The translations under genes and the position numbers were made by a program. 64,000 bases of DNA from Bdellovibrionales bacterium (lineage in GTDB: Bacteria > Bdellovibrionota > Bdellovibrionia > Bdellovibrionales > UBA1609): the NCBI GenBank assembly GCA_016714165.1, contig JADJNU010000001.1, positions 682,001 to 746,000 of the forward strand, in the 5' to 3' direction. The notes beneath the pieces were generated by a model. The model had not been told where the DNA came from. It made no database searches and saw only the letters and a program-made list of their open reading frames with translations. This document shows positions 43,880 to 52,743 of the stretch, piece after piece. Each line of letters opens with the position of its first letter. The stretch's first letter is position 1.

Positions 43880-46287
43880 TTATTTTTCACCTTGGACTGA
43901 ACACCATGAGGAAATAGATCCTCGACCAAAGCATGGCGCAGGACAACTCGCCCCACGTACTCATTGCCCTCGCTTTGGTAAAAGGCTGAACCGCTGATGA
44001 ATCCCTGGGCCACAATCAAATTCTTATGAAGTTCATGTGACTGAGGATAGAGATTATAGACTTTGCCAAAAATTTCAAATTTGCGAACGGCCACAATAAC
44101 ATCAGGTCGTCCATTATAAAGAATGAGCTTATTGCCCACTTTAAGAGTCTGTGCATCTACCAATCGGCCATTCTCAGTTAACATGGGGTGACTCTCTGTG
44201 ACCTGAATACGACCGCCGCTGGCAGTTCTAAATTCGAGTATGGCCTGAGCGGCTGGAGCTAAATCGACAATAAATCGATCAATTTTTTCTCCAACCAAAC
44301 GTAAATCTTCAAGGAAGCTTTCGGGGTGAACGACCATCACGTCTTTCACTGAGGCTTCCATCGCAGAACGAATGCCCTGATACTTGTTTCCTCCAAAAAG
44401 GATGTTTTGACTTTCTGTGAAACAACCAGCCGTGCACAAGCCAAGTAACTTCACTCCGTCTGGAATATCGCAGGCAAACGAAGCATTCACTGGAGCTTTC
44501 CATGACTTCGTCACCTTATCATTTTTGATATAACCGAAAGATGGATAGTGATTTCGATGGGTATAGAGCTTTTCTCCTCCCATATCAAAGAAAAATTTAA
44601 TTTCGGGATGGTCCTTGCACTTTCGAACCCAAGCTCTGCGTCCCTCTACTTCGGTAGCAAAAATAGAGTCCCCAGCACAACGACCTGAGACATTAAAAGG
44701 CCTGCAATTCTTGACTTCAGAACTTGAAATTATCTCTGACTTCACAAACTTGTCTTGGCCCTTTTGGCACAGATAGTGCTGACTTATTTTGCTTTTACGA
44801 ACAATTTCTCCAATTTGATTTACAGGACAAGTCAGACTGTCGTTAGTTTCCTTGATCTCGCTCCAAGTCTCACCTTCGCTGTGACCACTCGGACAGAGCT
44901 GAACACAGGAATTTTCCTTATCGACCCAATTTCCAATAAATTCGCTGCTAGAGATTGCGCCAACTGTGCAAAGGAAAACGGTGGTTATCTGTCTTTCCTG
45001 AAGAATCTGTCCTCGATATCCCTGATGGCAATTCACAGTTTGTTGTTCGGACCTCACCTGAGACCATTTCTCTCCATCAACCCTTCCGCCTTCACACATT
45101 TTCTTGCAAGTATTGCCTACCTCAAACCACTCTCCAAGATCCACATGACGGTCAATGCTGCCATTGTCACAACTTAGACTTGTGACCATCTCTTTTCTGT
45201 ATTCGACTTCACCCGAAAAGCCGACGGCACAATTTTCCTTTTTGGATTCGACATCAACCTGTCGCCATTTGTCTCCATGTTTGTGCCCATCGTCGCAATT
45301 TTTTCTGCAGGTATCCTGCAGAACTGTCCACTCCCCATAGTTTCCCTGAGTGTTCACCACTCCATCCATGCATGTAAGCGTCTCCATGTACATGCGTTCT
45401 CGAGTGATTTGCCCAGTGTAGTTGATTTCGCACTGTTTGACTTCGGATTGCTTGGTCGTCGAAGACCGCGATTGACCATGGGTCAGGCCCACCTGAGGGC
45501 AACTCCTGTGGCAGCTGTTGGCGACGAGGTCCCAATCCCCCACAACATAGGCTGTTCTCGAAACAGTCCCATTGAGACAAGTGTAAGTCTGTGTCGTCGT
45601 TTTCTTATAATCAATTTGACCCGTCTCATCTTCTTTACATGATTCAATCTTTGTCTCGTCAGTAGGTTCGCTCCATACTTCGTTGTGTTGGCGATTGCCG
45701 CATGCCTGACCTGCGGGAGGGCGTACCTGGCAACTGCTGTCATCAACCTTGTAAATGGTCCTTCCTGAAGCTCCTTCCGAATTCCACTTTCCATCCTGAC
45801 ACAACTCGCTCGTGCGAACCAAATAAGTCAGTTCGATAGCACCATTTGAATCCTCAGGGCATGGAAACAATGCGGTCTGAAAATCGAAAAGGTTACGCGC
45901 TTGACCGTTCTCATATTCGCCACACTTAGATTGAGTCCGCTGGCACTGAGCAGCTTGGATCAGACGGCCCCTAAACTCCCCCACTTCTATTACCTGACCC
46001 TCTTCACAAATATACATTTTCACGCGCTCATATGAATCGGAGTTTTCGGTTCCGTCCTCACAAGCCACTCTTACGGGAATACTTCCTTCTACGTAGGTCC
46101 AAGGAATTCCGCCGGGGATTCCCCTACAGGTATTTTGTTCAGGAGAAACACTGAAGAAAGCTAAACTCTGCGCCTTTTCAGAAGGCATATCAACCAAGGA
46201 AATCTCATCGGTGCAACCCTGCAGTCCAGCAATGACCAGCGTAAAAGCCATAAACATAAATAGGAATGTGAAATTATTGTGTTTGCG
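43876..46287 (-). CDS. Cys-rich repeat lipoprotein with C-terminal Hint domain
   Basis: 803 residues from ATG 46287, with GGAGA 7 nt upstream; an upstream start would add 31 unrelated residues. Lipobox GLQGC gives lipid attachment at C26. The central part has about five units of roughly 66 residues, each with C-x-x-G-x-x-x-G-x-x-W, a G-(E/Q)-(I/V) strand, and a W-x-x-x-x-x-C end. The last about 170 residues match a Hint domain: TAGCFTESQNILFGG (nucleophilic Cys after a strand), VTESHPMLTENGRL (block B T-x-x-H-like), DAQTLKVGNKLIL, and a HKNLIVAQGFISGS end. Hint domains self-cleave at their start; the outcome here would be release or lipid/protein ligation of the N-terminal part. Activity is inferred. 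Confidence 0.7.
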   Translation of the reverse strand, partial: RKHNNFTFLFMFMAFTLVIAGLQGCTDEISLVDMPSEKAQSLAFFSVSPEQNTCRGIPGGIPWTYVEGSIPVRVACEDGTENSDSYERVKMYICEEGQVIEVGEFRGRLIQAAQCQRTQSKCGEYENGQARNLFDFQTALFPCPEDSNGAIELTYLVRTSELCQDGKWNSEGASGRTIYKVDDSSCQVRPPAGQACGNRQHNEVWSEPTDETKIESCKEDETGQIDYKKTTTQTYTCLNGTVSRTAYVVGDWDLVANSCHRSCPQVGLTHGQSRSSTTKQSEVKQCEINYTGQITRERMYMETLTCMDGVVNTQGNYGEWTVLQDTCRKNCDDGHKHGDKWRQVDVESKKENCAVGFSGEVEYRKEMVTSLSCDNGSIDRHVDLGEWFEVGNTCKKMCEGGRVDGEKWSQVRSEQQTVNCHQGYRGQILQERQITTVFLCTVGAISSSEFIGNWVDKENSCVQLCPSGHSEGETWSEIKETNDSLTCPVNQIGEIVRKSKISQHYLCQKGQDKFVKSEIISSSEVKNCRPFNVSGRCAGDSIFATEVEGRRAWVRKCKDHPEIKFFFDMGGEKLYTHRNHYPSFGYIKNDKVTKSWKAPVNASFACDIPDGVKLLGLCTAGCFTESQNILFGGNKYQGIRSAMEASVKDVMVVHPESFLEDLRLVGEKIDRFIVDLAPAAQAILEFRTASGGRIQVTESHPMLTENGRLVDAQTLKVGNKLILYNGRPDVIVAVRKFEIFGKVYNLYPQSHELHKNLIVAQGFISGSAFYQSEGNEYVGRVVLRHALVEDLFPHGVQSKVKNK

Positions 46288-46797
46288 CATACTGAGTTCT
46301 CCATCTTTCAGCCAGTGGCTGTTATTGCAATTTCTTAAGCTTGTCCAAAACCAATCGCCTGAGGATGGCCCCAACCACAATCAATCGCCCGCACCAAAAA
46401 AATGACCACCCATAGCTCAATTTAAGAATTGAATGTTAGGACAACAGACAAGTTGCGTGATCGAAGATCATCCTTTCCCCGCATACACATAACAATCAAG
46501 GTGGCTTTAGCCTCGCAAAGATAGGATCAAAAAAATAGGGGCCCTTGAAAATAAAATCTTCAAACTCGCCACAACGATTCTCATTAACTCCCTGTTTTAT
46601 TGATAGACATTGAGACTTCATTTCGAGACAGACAATGGTCACGATCAGAACACCAATAGTTTTTCATTTTTTCTGAAATTCGGTGACCGTCGACGGCATG
46701 TAATTTGCTTGTTGTTAACCTTCTAACTCGGAGTCGCCTAACACAGGCATGAAAAGTCTGTCAGACGACTCCACTTTATGGTGGGCGGATAAAACAA
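46288..46797. other. Intergenic region between two divergent lipoprotein genes
   Basis: Promoters for both genes are expected. It holds an imperfect hairpin TCAATT-TAAG-AATTGA (46417-46432), a CCGTCGACGG palindrome near 46687, and one possible short minus-strand frame listed separately. Confidence 0.4.
46496..46621 (-). CDS. Doubtful 41-residue frame
   Basis: The minus strand from ATG 46621 to a TGA at 46496-46498 encodes MKSQCLSIKQGVNENRCGEF followed by EDFIFKGPYFFDPIFARLKP and P. The composition is protein-like, with two cysteines, but there is no ribosome binding site. An upstream short frame (MKNYWCSDRDHCLSR) could be its missing 5' end after a frameshift. Listed for completeness only. 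Confidence 0.22.
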   Translation of the reverse strand: MKSQCLSIKQGVNENRCGEFEDFIFKGPYFFDPIFARLKPP

Positions 46798-47958
46798 ATG
46801 AGAAAAATATTCAAACTGTCTTCGATACTCGCTCTGATTTTCAATTTTGGGTGTTCGAAATCAGCCAAACAAGACTCTCATGATTCACCTGCCCCTGCCA
46901 CCCTATCGCCAAAACAATCCGATAAAGATGAATCAAAAGCCGAGAACAAAGAACCCAAATCTCCCGATGAGGAGGCGGATAAGGCCCTTATAGAAATTGA
47001 TAAGCCCCCTACAGAGACTGATAAGCCCCCTACAGAGACTGAAAAGGCTCCAAGTGATGTCAATTTGGTACCTGCAAATAATGAAACCGCAAACGACAAA
47101 ACTGAAAACGACAAGGCCGAAAACGACAAAGCTGAAACGAAACAATTATACCCGCTACATCCATTTTCAATTCCGCAAGTTATTGAAGTCGCCACCCCGC
47201 AGCCGATTTCAAAGGTTCAGCCTGAAATCCCCGACCTGCGCCCGAAAGCAAAAAGGAATTCAAAAGATCAAATTTTAGTTCTTGATCCAAAACGTTCTGG
47301 AAATTCCGAATTTTCAACCTATGACGACTTCGTGTGGGATTTTCGTGGAGTTTTTGATGTCGAAGCTTTGGATTATCTTAAAAAACTTTCAATCCAAACG
47401 GGTGGTTTTGTTACATTTTCGCCAAGACCAAATTCCTTTGCAGACTCGGTTGATGCGGTTTTGGATATGATATTGAAAGACCCTGGAACATCAGGAAACG
47501 ACGTCGTTTTGATTATCGACACAACAAACTCAATGGCCAATGACATTCGGGATTTAAAAGCAAAAAAGGACGAGATCCTCAAAAAACTAAAAGAAAAGTC
47601 GGATCACGTCGATCTCAAGTTAAGTTTGATTGCCTATCGTGACAAAAATAATAGTTACTTGGCAAAGATATTTAGAGATTTCACAAGTAGCACTCGGTCC
47701 TTTGGCGGGGCCATCGACGAATTGAACGCGGGCGAGGGCAATAAAGATATTCCTGAGGCCACCTTAGATGCGCTAGAACTTGCTGCCACTCAACTCTCTT
47801 GGCGTGCTGACTCGAAACATAGCGTGATATTGGCAAGCGATGCTCCCGGCTTTCCCGTTAGCTACTCGAATCAAACATTCGAACAGATTGTCGATATATG
47901 CGGCCAAGAAAAGCATCGCATAGCGATCTACTCAATTCTGGCCGGTAGCCTTGAATAA
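46798..47958 (+). CDS. Lipoprotein with acidic repeats and a vWA-type domain
   Basis: 386 residues. FNFGC places the lipidated cysteine at C19. Residues about 22-120 are low-complexity, Glu/Asp/Lys/Pro-rich, with two tandem repeats, giving a flexible spacer. The C-terminal half is a vWA-like domain: VVLIIDTTNSM has the MIDAS D241-x-T-x-S245, and GEGNKDIPEATLDAL is a later conserved acidic loop. The spacer could lift the domain off the membrane. Ligand unknown. Its lipobox (FGC) is like that of the vWA lipoprotein at 669. Confidence 0.7.
   Translation: MRKIFKLSSILALIFNFGCSKSAKQDSHDSPAPATLSPKQSDKDESKAENKEPKSPDEEADKALIEIDKPPTETDKPPTETEKAPSDVNLVPANNETANDKTENDKAENDKAETKQLYPLHPFSIPQVIEVATPQPISKVQPEIPDLRPKAKRNSKDQILVLDPKRSGNSEFSTYDDFVWDFRGVFDVEALDYLKKLSIQTGGFVTFSPRPNSFADSVDAVLDMILKDPGTSGNDVVLIIDTTNSMANDIRDLKAKKDEILKKLKEKSDHVDLKLSLIAYRDKNNSYLAKIFRDFTSSTRSFGGAIDELNAGEGNKDIPEATLDALELAATQLSWRADSKHSVILASDAPGFPVSYSNQTFEQIVDICGQEKHRIAIYSILAGSLE
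46999..47040 (+). repeat. Two perfect 21-bp units in the lipoprotein spacer
   Basis: The unit starts GATAAGCCCCCTACAGAGAC and encodes DKPPTET twice. In frame. Confidence 0.95.
47092..47136 (+). repeat. Three 15-bp units in the lipoprotein spacer
   Basis: AACGACAAAACTGAA, AACGACAAGGCCGAA and AACGACAAAGCTGAA encode Asn-Asp-Lys-(Thr/Ala)-Glu three times. In frame. Confidence 0.9.
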
Positions 47959-48077
47959 AAAAGCAATAAACTTGTGAAATCTGTCCGATCCAACCCAAAC
48001 CAACCTCACCTGCCACGGGAGAACCTAGACAGATTGAGAATTTGACAATTGCCAATCTGCAAATATATCGTCTTTAG

Positions 48078-48830
48078 ATGACTGATCATCTTATCTATTT
48101 CTTCATTGGCTTTATAGCTCAACTCTTTGATGGCGTTTTGGGTATGGGCTACGGAGTTGTTTCCTCAAGTCTGCTTTTGAGCACGGGGCTTACACCCTTG
48201 GCGACAAGCAGCACTGTTCATTTTTCCGAAATTTTCACGACCGGCATGTCGGCCTACTGGCACTCAAAATTTGGAAATGTCGACAAATCTCTTTTCAAGA
48301 AATTGGTCATTCCGGGCGCAATAGGTGGCATCGTAGGAGCTTATATTTTAACTCAAGTCCCAGGAGAGGGCCTATTGAAGGCCTTTGTTTCAATTTATCT
48401 TCTCGGCATGAGCATTCGAATTATTTTCAAGAGCCTCAACAAGTCCCTCCCGCTGTCTCCTATTAAAAGGATTGCCCCCTTAGGCCTTGCGGGAGGTTTT
48501 TTTGATGCAATTGGAGGAGGGGGATGGGGTCCCATAGTAACTGCGACCCTGCTCGGACGCGGGCACAAAACTCATATTGTCGTGGGTTCAGTCAATGCAG
48601 CCGAATTTGTTGTGACAATCTGCCAGGCGGCGACCTTCTTCGCAATGATAGGATTGGTTAATCTGAATATCACGATTTCTCTGGTTTTAGGAGGATCCCT
48701 CTCTGCGCCAGTGGGAGCCTTTCTTTGTCGAAAATATGCCTCAAAAAATACAGGACTCGCCATTGGTGGATTTAATTCAATTGTCAGTCTGCAAACACTG
48801 TTGAGGTCTATCCTTCGGTTGCTAGGCTAA
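48078..48830 (+). CDS. TauE/SafE (TSUP) family permease
   Basis: 250 residues with about eight membrane segments. FIGFIAQLFDGVLGMGYGVVS and GLAGGFFDAIGGGGWGPIVT are the two paired TSUP signatures. The family exports or imports sulfur-containing or organic anions such as sulfite or sulfoacetate. No sulfur genes are adjacent, so the substrate is open. Complete length. Confidence 0.88.
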   Translation: MTDHLIYFFIGFIAQLFDGVLGMGYGVVSSSLLLSTGLTPLATSSTVHFSEIFTTGMSAYWHSKFGNVDKSLFKKLVIPGAIGGIVGAYILTQVPGEGLLKAFVSIYLLGMSIRIIFKSLNKSLPLSPIKRIAPLGLAGGFFDAIGGGGWGPIVTATLLGRGHKTHIVVGSVNAAEFVVTICQAATFFAMIGLVNLNITISLVLGGSLSAPVGAFLCRKYASKNTGLAIGGFNSIVSLQTLLRSILRLLG

Positions 48831-48874
48831 TGCTTTAAGGCTCAAAATTTGAGTCTATTTTCAACCGAAAAAAC

Positions 48875-48961
48875 TGGTGCGGGTAAGAGGACTTGAACCT
48901 CCACGAGATTGCTCTCACTAGAACCTGAATCTAGCGCGTCTACCAATTCCGCCATACCCGC
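48875..48961 (-). tRNA. tRNA-Leu (CAG anticodon)
   Basis: 87 nt including an encoded CCA. The acceptor GCGGGTA pairs with TACCCGC, followed by ACCA. The anticodon stem CTAGA/TCTAG encloses TTCAGGT, giving anticodon CAG. A long variable arm between the anticodon and T arms and GGTTCAAGTCC in the T arm are typical of tRNA-Leu. Confidence 0.95.
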
Positions 48962-48983
48962 TCCCATCAAAGGAGGCAGTGCA

Positions 48984-49013
48984 GTGATAACATGACTGTG
49001 CCCAGACTTTCAA
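48984..49013 (-). promoter_or_regulatory. Promoter candidate for tRNA-Leu
   Basis: On the minus strand TTGAAA (49013-49008), an 18-nt spacer and TATCAC (48989-48984). It is about 22 nt upstream of the mature tRNA start. Motif match only. Confidence 0.3.
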
Positions 49014-49150
49014 CCAGTCTGATTCAAGGCAATTCGATTTTAGTGTTTTCAAATGATATCCAAACAATATTAGATTTTCTGACACTAAGTATTAGACCAT
49101 GAGGCGCCGATAAATAGAAAGGTATCGAAGAAGGTTCCATCGGAGTCAAA

Positions 49151-51085
49151 ATGTCTAGCCTGCTGGCGAAGCTAAATCCCCAAGCCGTGTCAACGCCTTT
49201 CGCAGTCGCTTTGATCATTGCAAAAAACGAAGAGTTCAATCGTTCTATCATGAAATATCTTTGGCAAAACGGAGTCGATGCACTTCTGACCTCATCTCTC
49301 ATAGAGGGGCAGTCGATGATAATCCAACATTTGCCAGACTTTGTTTTTCTCCCCTACGACCATAGCGATTACCAACAAGTGGCGACCTTTGCCAAAAAAT
49401 TTAGTCGTCTTAAAACAACTCACTTTATTGCCTATGCAGAAACAGAATTACCAACGGCTGTGGCAAGAATCACGCAATATCAAACAAAAAAATCTCTCCA
49501 TCCACCAATAACAGGTGAATCATTTTTGAAAATTATCCGAGCAACTTCTAATCAAAGCGCTAATTGGTCAGATCTTCGTAGCCAAAAGATAGCACTTCTC
49601 AAAAATGTTGACATAAAAAAGACCATTGATGGCCAGACGATCAACAATGCCCTCTCCTACATTTCAAAAAAATTTCCGAAGCCAGATTCAAGCAAGCCCA
49701 CACAAAGTCTAACATCTATTACCCGCCTCACCTGCTCCATCATTACAAGCGGCTTCTTTACGGGATATCTCGTTGGGGCCCTAGCTGGTGACTCAAAGGA
49801 TGAAATGAATTTTGTCGATTTATCTGCTCAATGTTTTCGAGATTTCCTTAAGGAAAAGGGATTAAATTTAGGCGAAATGAAGCTACATCAAATAAGAATC
49901 CGAAAAACCAATTTTGCCAATTGGACGGCAGAAAAAACATCCACCAGGCAATTTGGAGTATACGGCAATCATGAAATTGGTGTTGCTATTTTTGAGGTTC
50001 CACCTGGTACTTTTGATCTAGTTGGCCCAATTGAAAAAGGAATGGCTCCCTTCGAAGTAGCCAAAATTGAAATAGATTCCCCAACTCCCGTAAATCTCCA
50101 CCTGTATTCCGATACCCTTGCTCGATATACTACAATCCTAAAGAAGGGGCAAACGGTTACGATGGAGGAAAAATCAAAACTCGCAGAAAAGCAGATATCC
50201 TATTTGTATGTACATCAAGATGAGATTCCGGACCTTCAGTCAAACCGCCTCCAGTTACTCATTGACGAAAATATCGAGGACTTCAATTCAGAGTCCAAGG
50301 CAAAGGATTTGGCAAACAAAAATAGAATGGAAAAAGAGCTCGAAACAGCCAAGACCGTGCAAGATGCACTATTTCCAAAACCCACCCATGAAGATGATTT
50401 CGTCAAAATCAAAGGACACTACCGTACCTCGAGCGAATGCGGAGGAGACTGGTGGTATTACAGCATCGTGGGAGACAAGGTGTATTTGTTCATTGGAGAT
50501 GCCACGGGTCACGGAGTACCCGCTGCTCTGGTGTGCAGCGCCGCCAAAGCTTCGGCGAGCCTTCTTGTTCACTTCCCAAATCTGACTTTGGATGGGCTGA
50601 TGTCAATCCTCAATCATGCAATCTATGGAACCACGCAGGGAAAAATCCTTATGACTTTCTGCCTTGCTTGCATAGACCTGAAAACGGGCGAAATCACAAT
50701 ATGTAATGCAAGCCACGAAGCTCCTCTTGTTTTTCCGCTCAAAACGAACCTCAAAAAGTCGGATATTACTGCTCTCACTGCGGCTCCAGGACCTCGACTC
50801 GGAGAAAGTCTAAAGAGTCCTTACACCGTTGAGAAGTGGAAAATTGATCTCGCCGACCGCCTCTTTTTCTACACTGATGGCGTGACAGAACTTGAAAATG
50901 AAAAAGGCGAACAATGGAATGAGCAACGCATGACAAGATCACTCCTCAATGGCTTTCAAAAGGGACCAGGCATTGAGGCCGCATACGCTGGATTGAATTC
51001 CGACATAGAATCCTTTCGAAATGGCACCCCGTTTGTCGATGATGTGACCTACTTCATGGTGGAATATAAAAAAATCAAGAATTGA
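49151..51085 (+). CDS. SpoIIE/RsbU-type PP2C phosphatase with N-terminal sensory region
   Basis: 644 residues, with no membrane segment. Residues about 15-115 look like a degenerate receiver domain (VALIIAKNEEFNRSIMKYLW start and an LPDFVFLPY strand). The middle is unknown. The C-terminal third is a SpoIIE-type phosphatase: ELETAKTVQDALFPKP helix, CGGDWWYY (metal-binding Asp), GDATGHGVPAAL, CNASHEAPLVF and a late FYTDGVTE strand-Asp. Such enzymes dephosphorylate anti-anti-sigma or similar partners in response to signals. No partner anti-sigma genes are nearby, so its circuit is unknown. Confidence 0.85.
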   Translation: MSSLLAKLNPQAVSTPFAVALIIAKNEEFNRSIMKYLWQNGVDALLTSSLIEGQSMIIQHLPDFVFLPYDHSDYQQVATFAKKFSRLKTTHFIAYAETELPTAVARITQYQTKKSLHPPITGESFLKIIRATSNQSANWSDLRSQKIALLKNVDIKKTIDGQTINNALSYISKKFPKPDSSKPTQSLTSITRLTCSIITSGFFTGYLVGALAGDSKDEMNFVDLSAQCFRDFLKEKGLNLGEMKLHQIRIRKTNFANWTAEKTSTRQFGVYGNHEIGVAIFEVPPGTFDLVGPIEKGMAPFEVAKIEIDSPTPVNLHLYSDTLARYTTILKKGQTVTMEEKSKLAEKQISYLYVHQDEIPDLQSNRLQLLIDENIEDFNSESKAKDLANKNRMEKELETAKTVQDALFPKPTHEDDFVKIKGHYRTSSECGGDWWYYSIVGDKVYLFIGDATGHGVPAALVCSAAKASASLLVHFPNLTLDGLMSILNHAIYGTTQGKILMTFCLACIDLKTGEITICNASHEAPLVFPLKTNLKKSDITALTAAPGPRLGESLKSPYTVEKWKIDLADRLFFYTDGVTELENEKGEQWNEQRMTRSLLNGFQKGPGIEAAYAGLNSDIESFRNGTPFVDDVTYFMVEYKKIKN

Positions 51086-51215
51086 TTTCAAGTGGCCATG
51101 CTAAAGTCCAGATGAGTCCAGCGATACTCAATGGCGATTCAAAAAGAAACTCAGCTCCCATATTGTGAGGAGATTTTCCCTACCCAACTGAATCTCCACA
51201 TGGAAGACTGATACT

Positions 51216-51716
51216 GTGGCAGCATCAAAAGTTTTGTCATTTCTGTTCCTCTTTTCGATTTGCATCAAAGCTCAGGCTTCTCTTGAAGTTGGGGCTGGTT
51301 CGACATCGGCTACTGGCGGTCGAATTGTTCCCGCACTTGCACTAGGAGTCTCGAATTCGAGCTGGGGAGTTTTTGCTTCATCAACAGGAGTGGCAAACCA
51401 ATATTACTTCCAATCGAATTATCAATTGTCATATTACTGGATTCACAACAGTGGCACCATGTGGGGAGGCGTCATTTCTCCTGGTTTTGGGCTAGGGACG
51501 ATGTATACCCTTCGTTCCTTCAAAGATGAGGGCTCCACAGTTGAACTCAAATCTGATGATTTTGCCTTGGGGCCGGCGCTTCGATTGCACTGGATCTATT
51601 TTGATTCGATCTATATAGGTTTGGACGCTATGTGGGGAATTCGAAACATGGCAAATATCGTGGGGCTTGCCTATCAGGATTACGCCTGTCTTTCATTTGG
51701 AATGAAGCTATGGTGA
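51216..51716 (+). CDS. Probable outer-membrane barrel protein, first gene of a three-gene operon
   Basis: 166 residues from a GTG at 51216. Signal peptide of about 21 residues ending QAS. Gly/Tyr/Trp-rich alternating strands fit a small eight-strand barrel, with an aromatic-rich C-terminus CLSFGMKLW. The last codons overlap the ATG of the next gene. Function unknown. Confidence 0.6.
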   Translation: MAASKVLSFLFLFSICIKAQASLEVGAGSTSATGGRIVPALALGVSNSSWGVFASSTGVANQYYFQSNYQLSYYWIHNSGTMWGGVISPGFGLGTMYTLRSFKDEGSTVELKSDDFALGPALRLHWIYFDSIYIGLDAMWGIRNMANIVGLAYQDYACLSFGMKLW

Positions 51717-52084
51717 AGTGGCCGCTACTCTTCGTTCTGCTCTTTTGCCCCATGGTGGTGCAGGCCAAACAGCGTGACTTTCACGCGCTGGCAGCTTTTT
51801 CAACGAATTTTTCCTTTCCGGGCAGCATCCGCGTAGGTTGGGGGGAATGGGAATTTGGAAGATTGACTCCATTTTCCTACGGTTTTGATAAACTCTTCGA
51901 TTTAACAAATCACACTTACGTGAGCTTTGGCTTCGCTGTTTCTTCAAATGTGGGATTGTATGGAGGAGTTGGATTTTCTTATAGCTGGTATGGCTTTGGT
52001 ATACGTGGCGAACTTACGACTGTCTTTGATGCATCTGGGTTTTCACAAGGCTTGGGAATTCTAGGGGTGACATATGGCTTCTAA
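51710..52084 (+). CDS. Probable small outer-membrane barrel protein, second gene of operon
   Basis: 124 residues from ATG 51710, inside the end of the previous gene. The signal peptide MVKWPLLFVLLFCPMVVQA is clear. The rest is Gly/Phe/Tyr-rich and ends LGVTYGF with a terminal Phe. It may be a paralogue of the preceding protein. It overlaps the metzincin gene by 11 nt. Confidence 0.55.
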   Translation: MVKWPLLFVLLFCPMVVQAKQRDFHALAAFSTNFSFPGSIRVGWGEWEFGRLTPFSYGFDKLFDLTNHTYVSFGFAVSSNVGLYGGVGFSYSWYGFGIRGELTTVFDASGFSQGLGILGVTYGF

Positions 52085-52733
52085 GAGAGCCGTCTTTTTT
52101 CTGTCAATGTCCATTCTCTTTTGTGTCGGCTTTCGGCATTTCCCGAACGGAAACGCATGGCTCCTCGACAAATCAACCACCTCTGGATCAAAGCTCTTTG
52201 TCACCTATCCTTATGGCTCTCGATTGATTGAAAACGATTTACCACCTGACGATCCAGCTGCAGGCACCGCCACGATAACGATCGACAACGTGATGACCTC
52301 GATCTTCAATGACTATAACAACATTGCAGCCTCATACCTTATCCTCGCCAACGAAAATGACTTAGATTTTGCTGGAAACTCAACCAATCGAATGATCACA
52401 ATTTCTGAGGCTGATCCCAACGGCGCCTTTTCGGGAGGCGATGCTCAGCAGTCCCGATCAGAGCCTCATGTCATTGGCTGCACGATCAGAATGAAACCTG
52501 AAATTTTCCAAAAGGCAAGGATCTTGGTTGCTAGCATCACGCATGAAATTGGCCACTGCTTGGGCCTTGATCACCCACAGGAGATAACCAGATCGGTGAT
52601 GTCTTATTTTCATTCGCCAGATGATGTTCGCTTGCAAGCGGATGACATGATGGGTATTACATACTTATATCCTACGGTCCCCTCAAAGGCAACTGAGAGC
52701 GCGACTTTGGGCATGTCCTGCGCAAGAAAGTAG
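52074..52733 (+). CDS. Exported metzincin (matrixin-like) metalloprotease
   Basis: 219 residues with a signal peptide ending near GNAWLL. The zinc site HEIGHCLGLDH (157-167) is the full HExxHxxGxxH metzincin motif, and SVMSY (174-178) is the Met-turn. The chain is short and has no propeptide cysteine switch that I can see. It would act on protein outside the inner membrane. The operon with two barrel proteins suggests secretion through or anchoring at the outer membrane. Confidence 0.85.
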   Translation: MASKRAVFFLSMSILFCVGFRHFPNGNAWLLDKSTTSGSKLFVTYPYGSRLIENDLPPDDPAAGTATITIDNVMTSIFNDYNNIAASYLILANENDLDFAGNSTNRMITISEADPNGAFSGGDAQQSRSEPHVIGCTIRMKPEIFQKARILVASITHEIGHCLGLDHPQEITRSVMSYFHSPDDVRLQADDMMGITYLYPTVPSKATESATLGMSCARK

Positions 52734-52743
52734 TGAAAGCTTA

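Noticed and set aside
44755..45340. Plus-strand open frames antisense to the Hint-domain lipoprotein gene
   Set aside because: They lie wholly inside the Cys-rich repeat part and have no signal, motif or ribosome binding site; the repeat composition creates open antisense frames.
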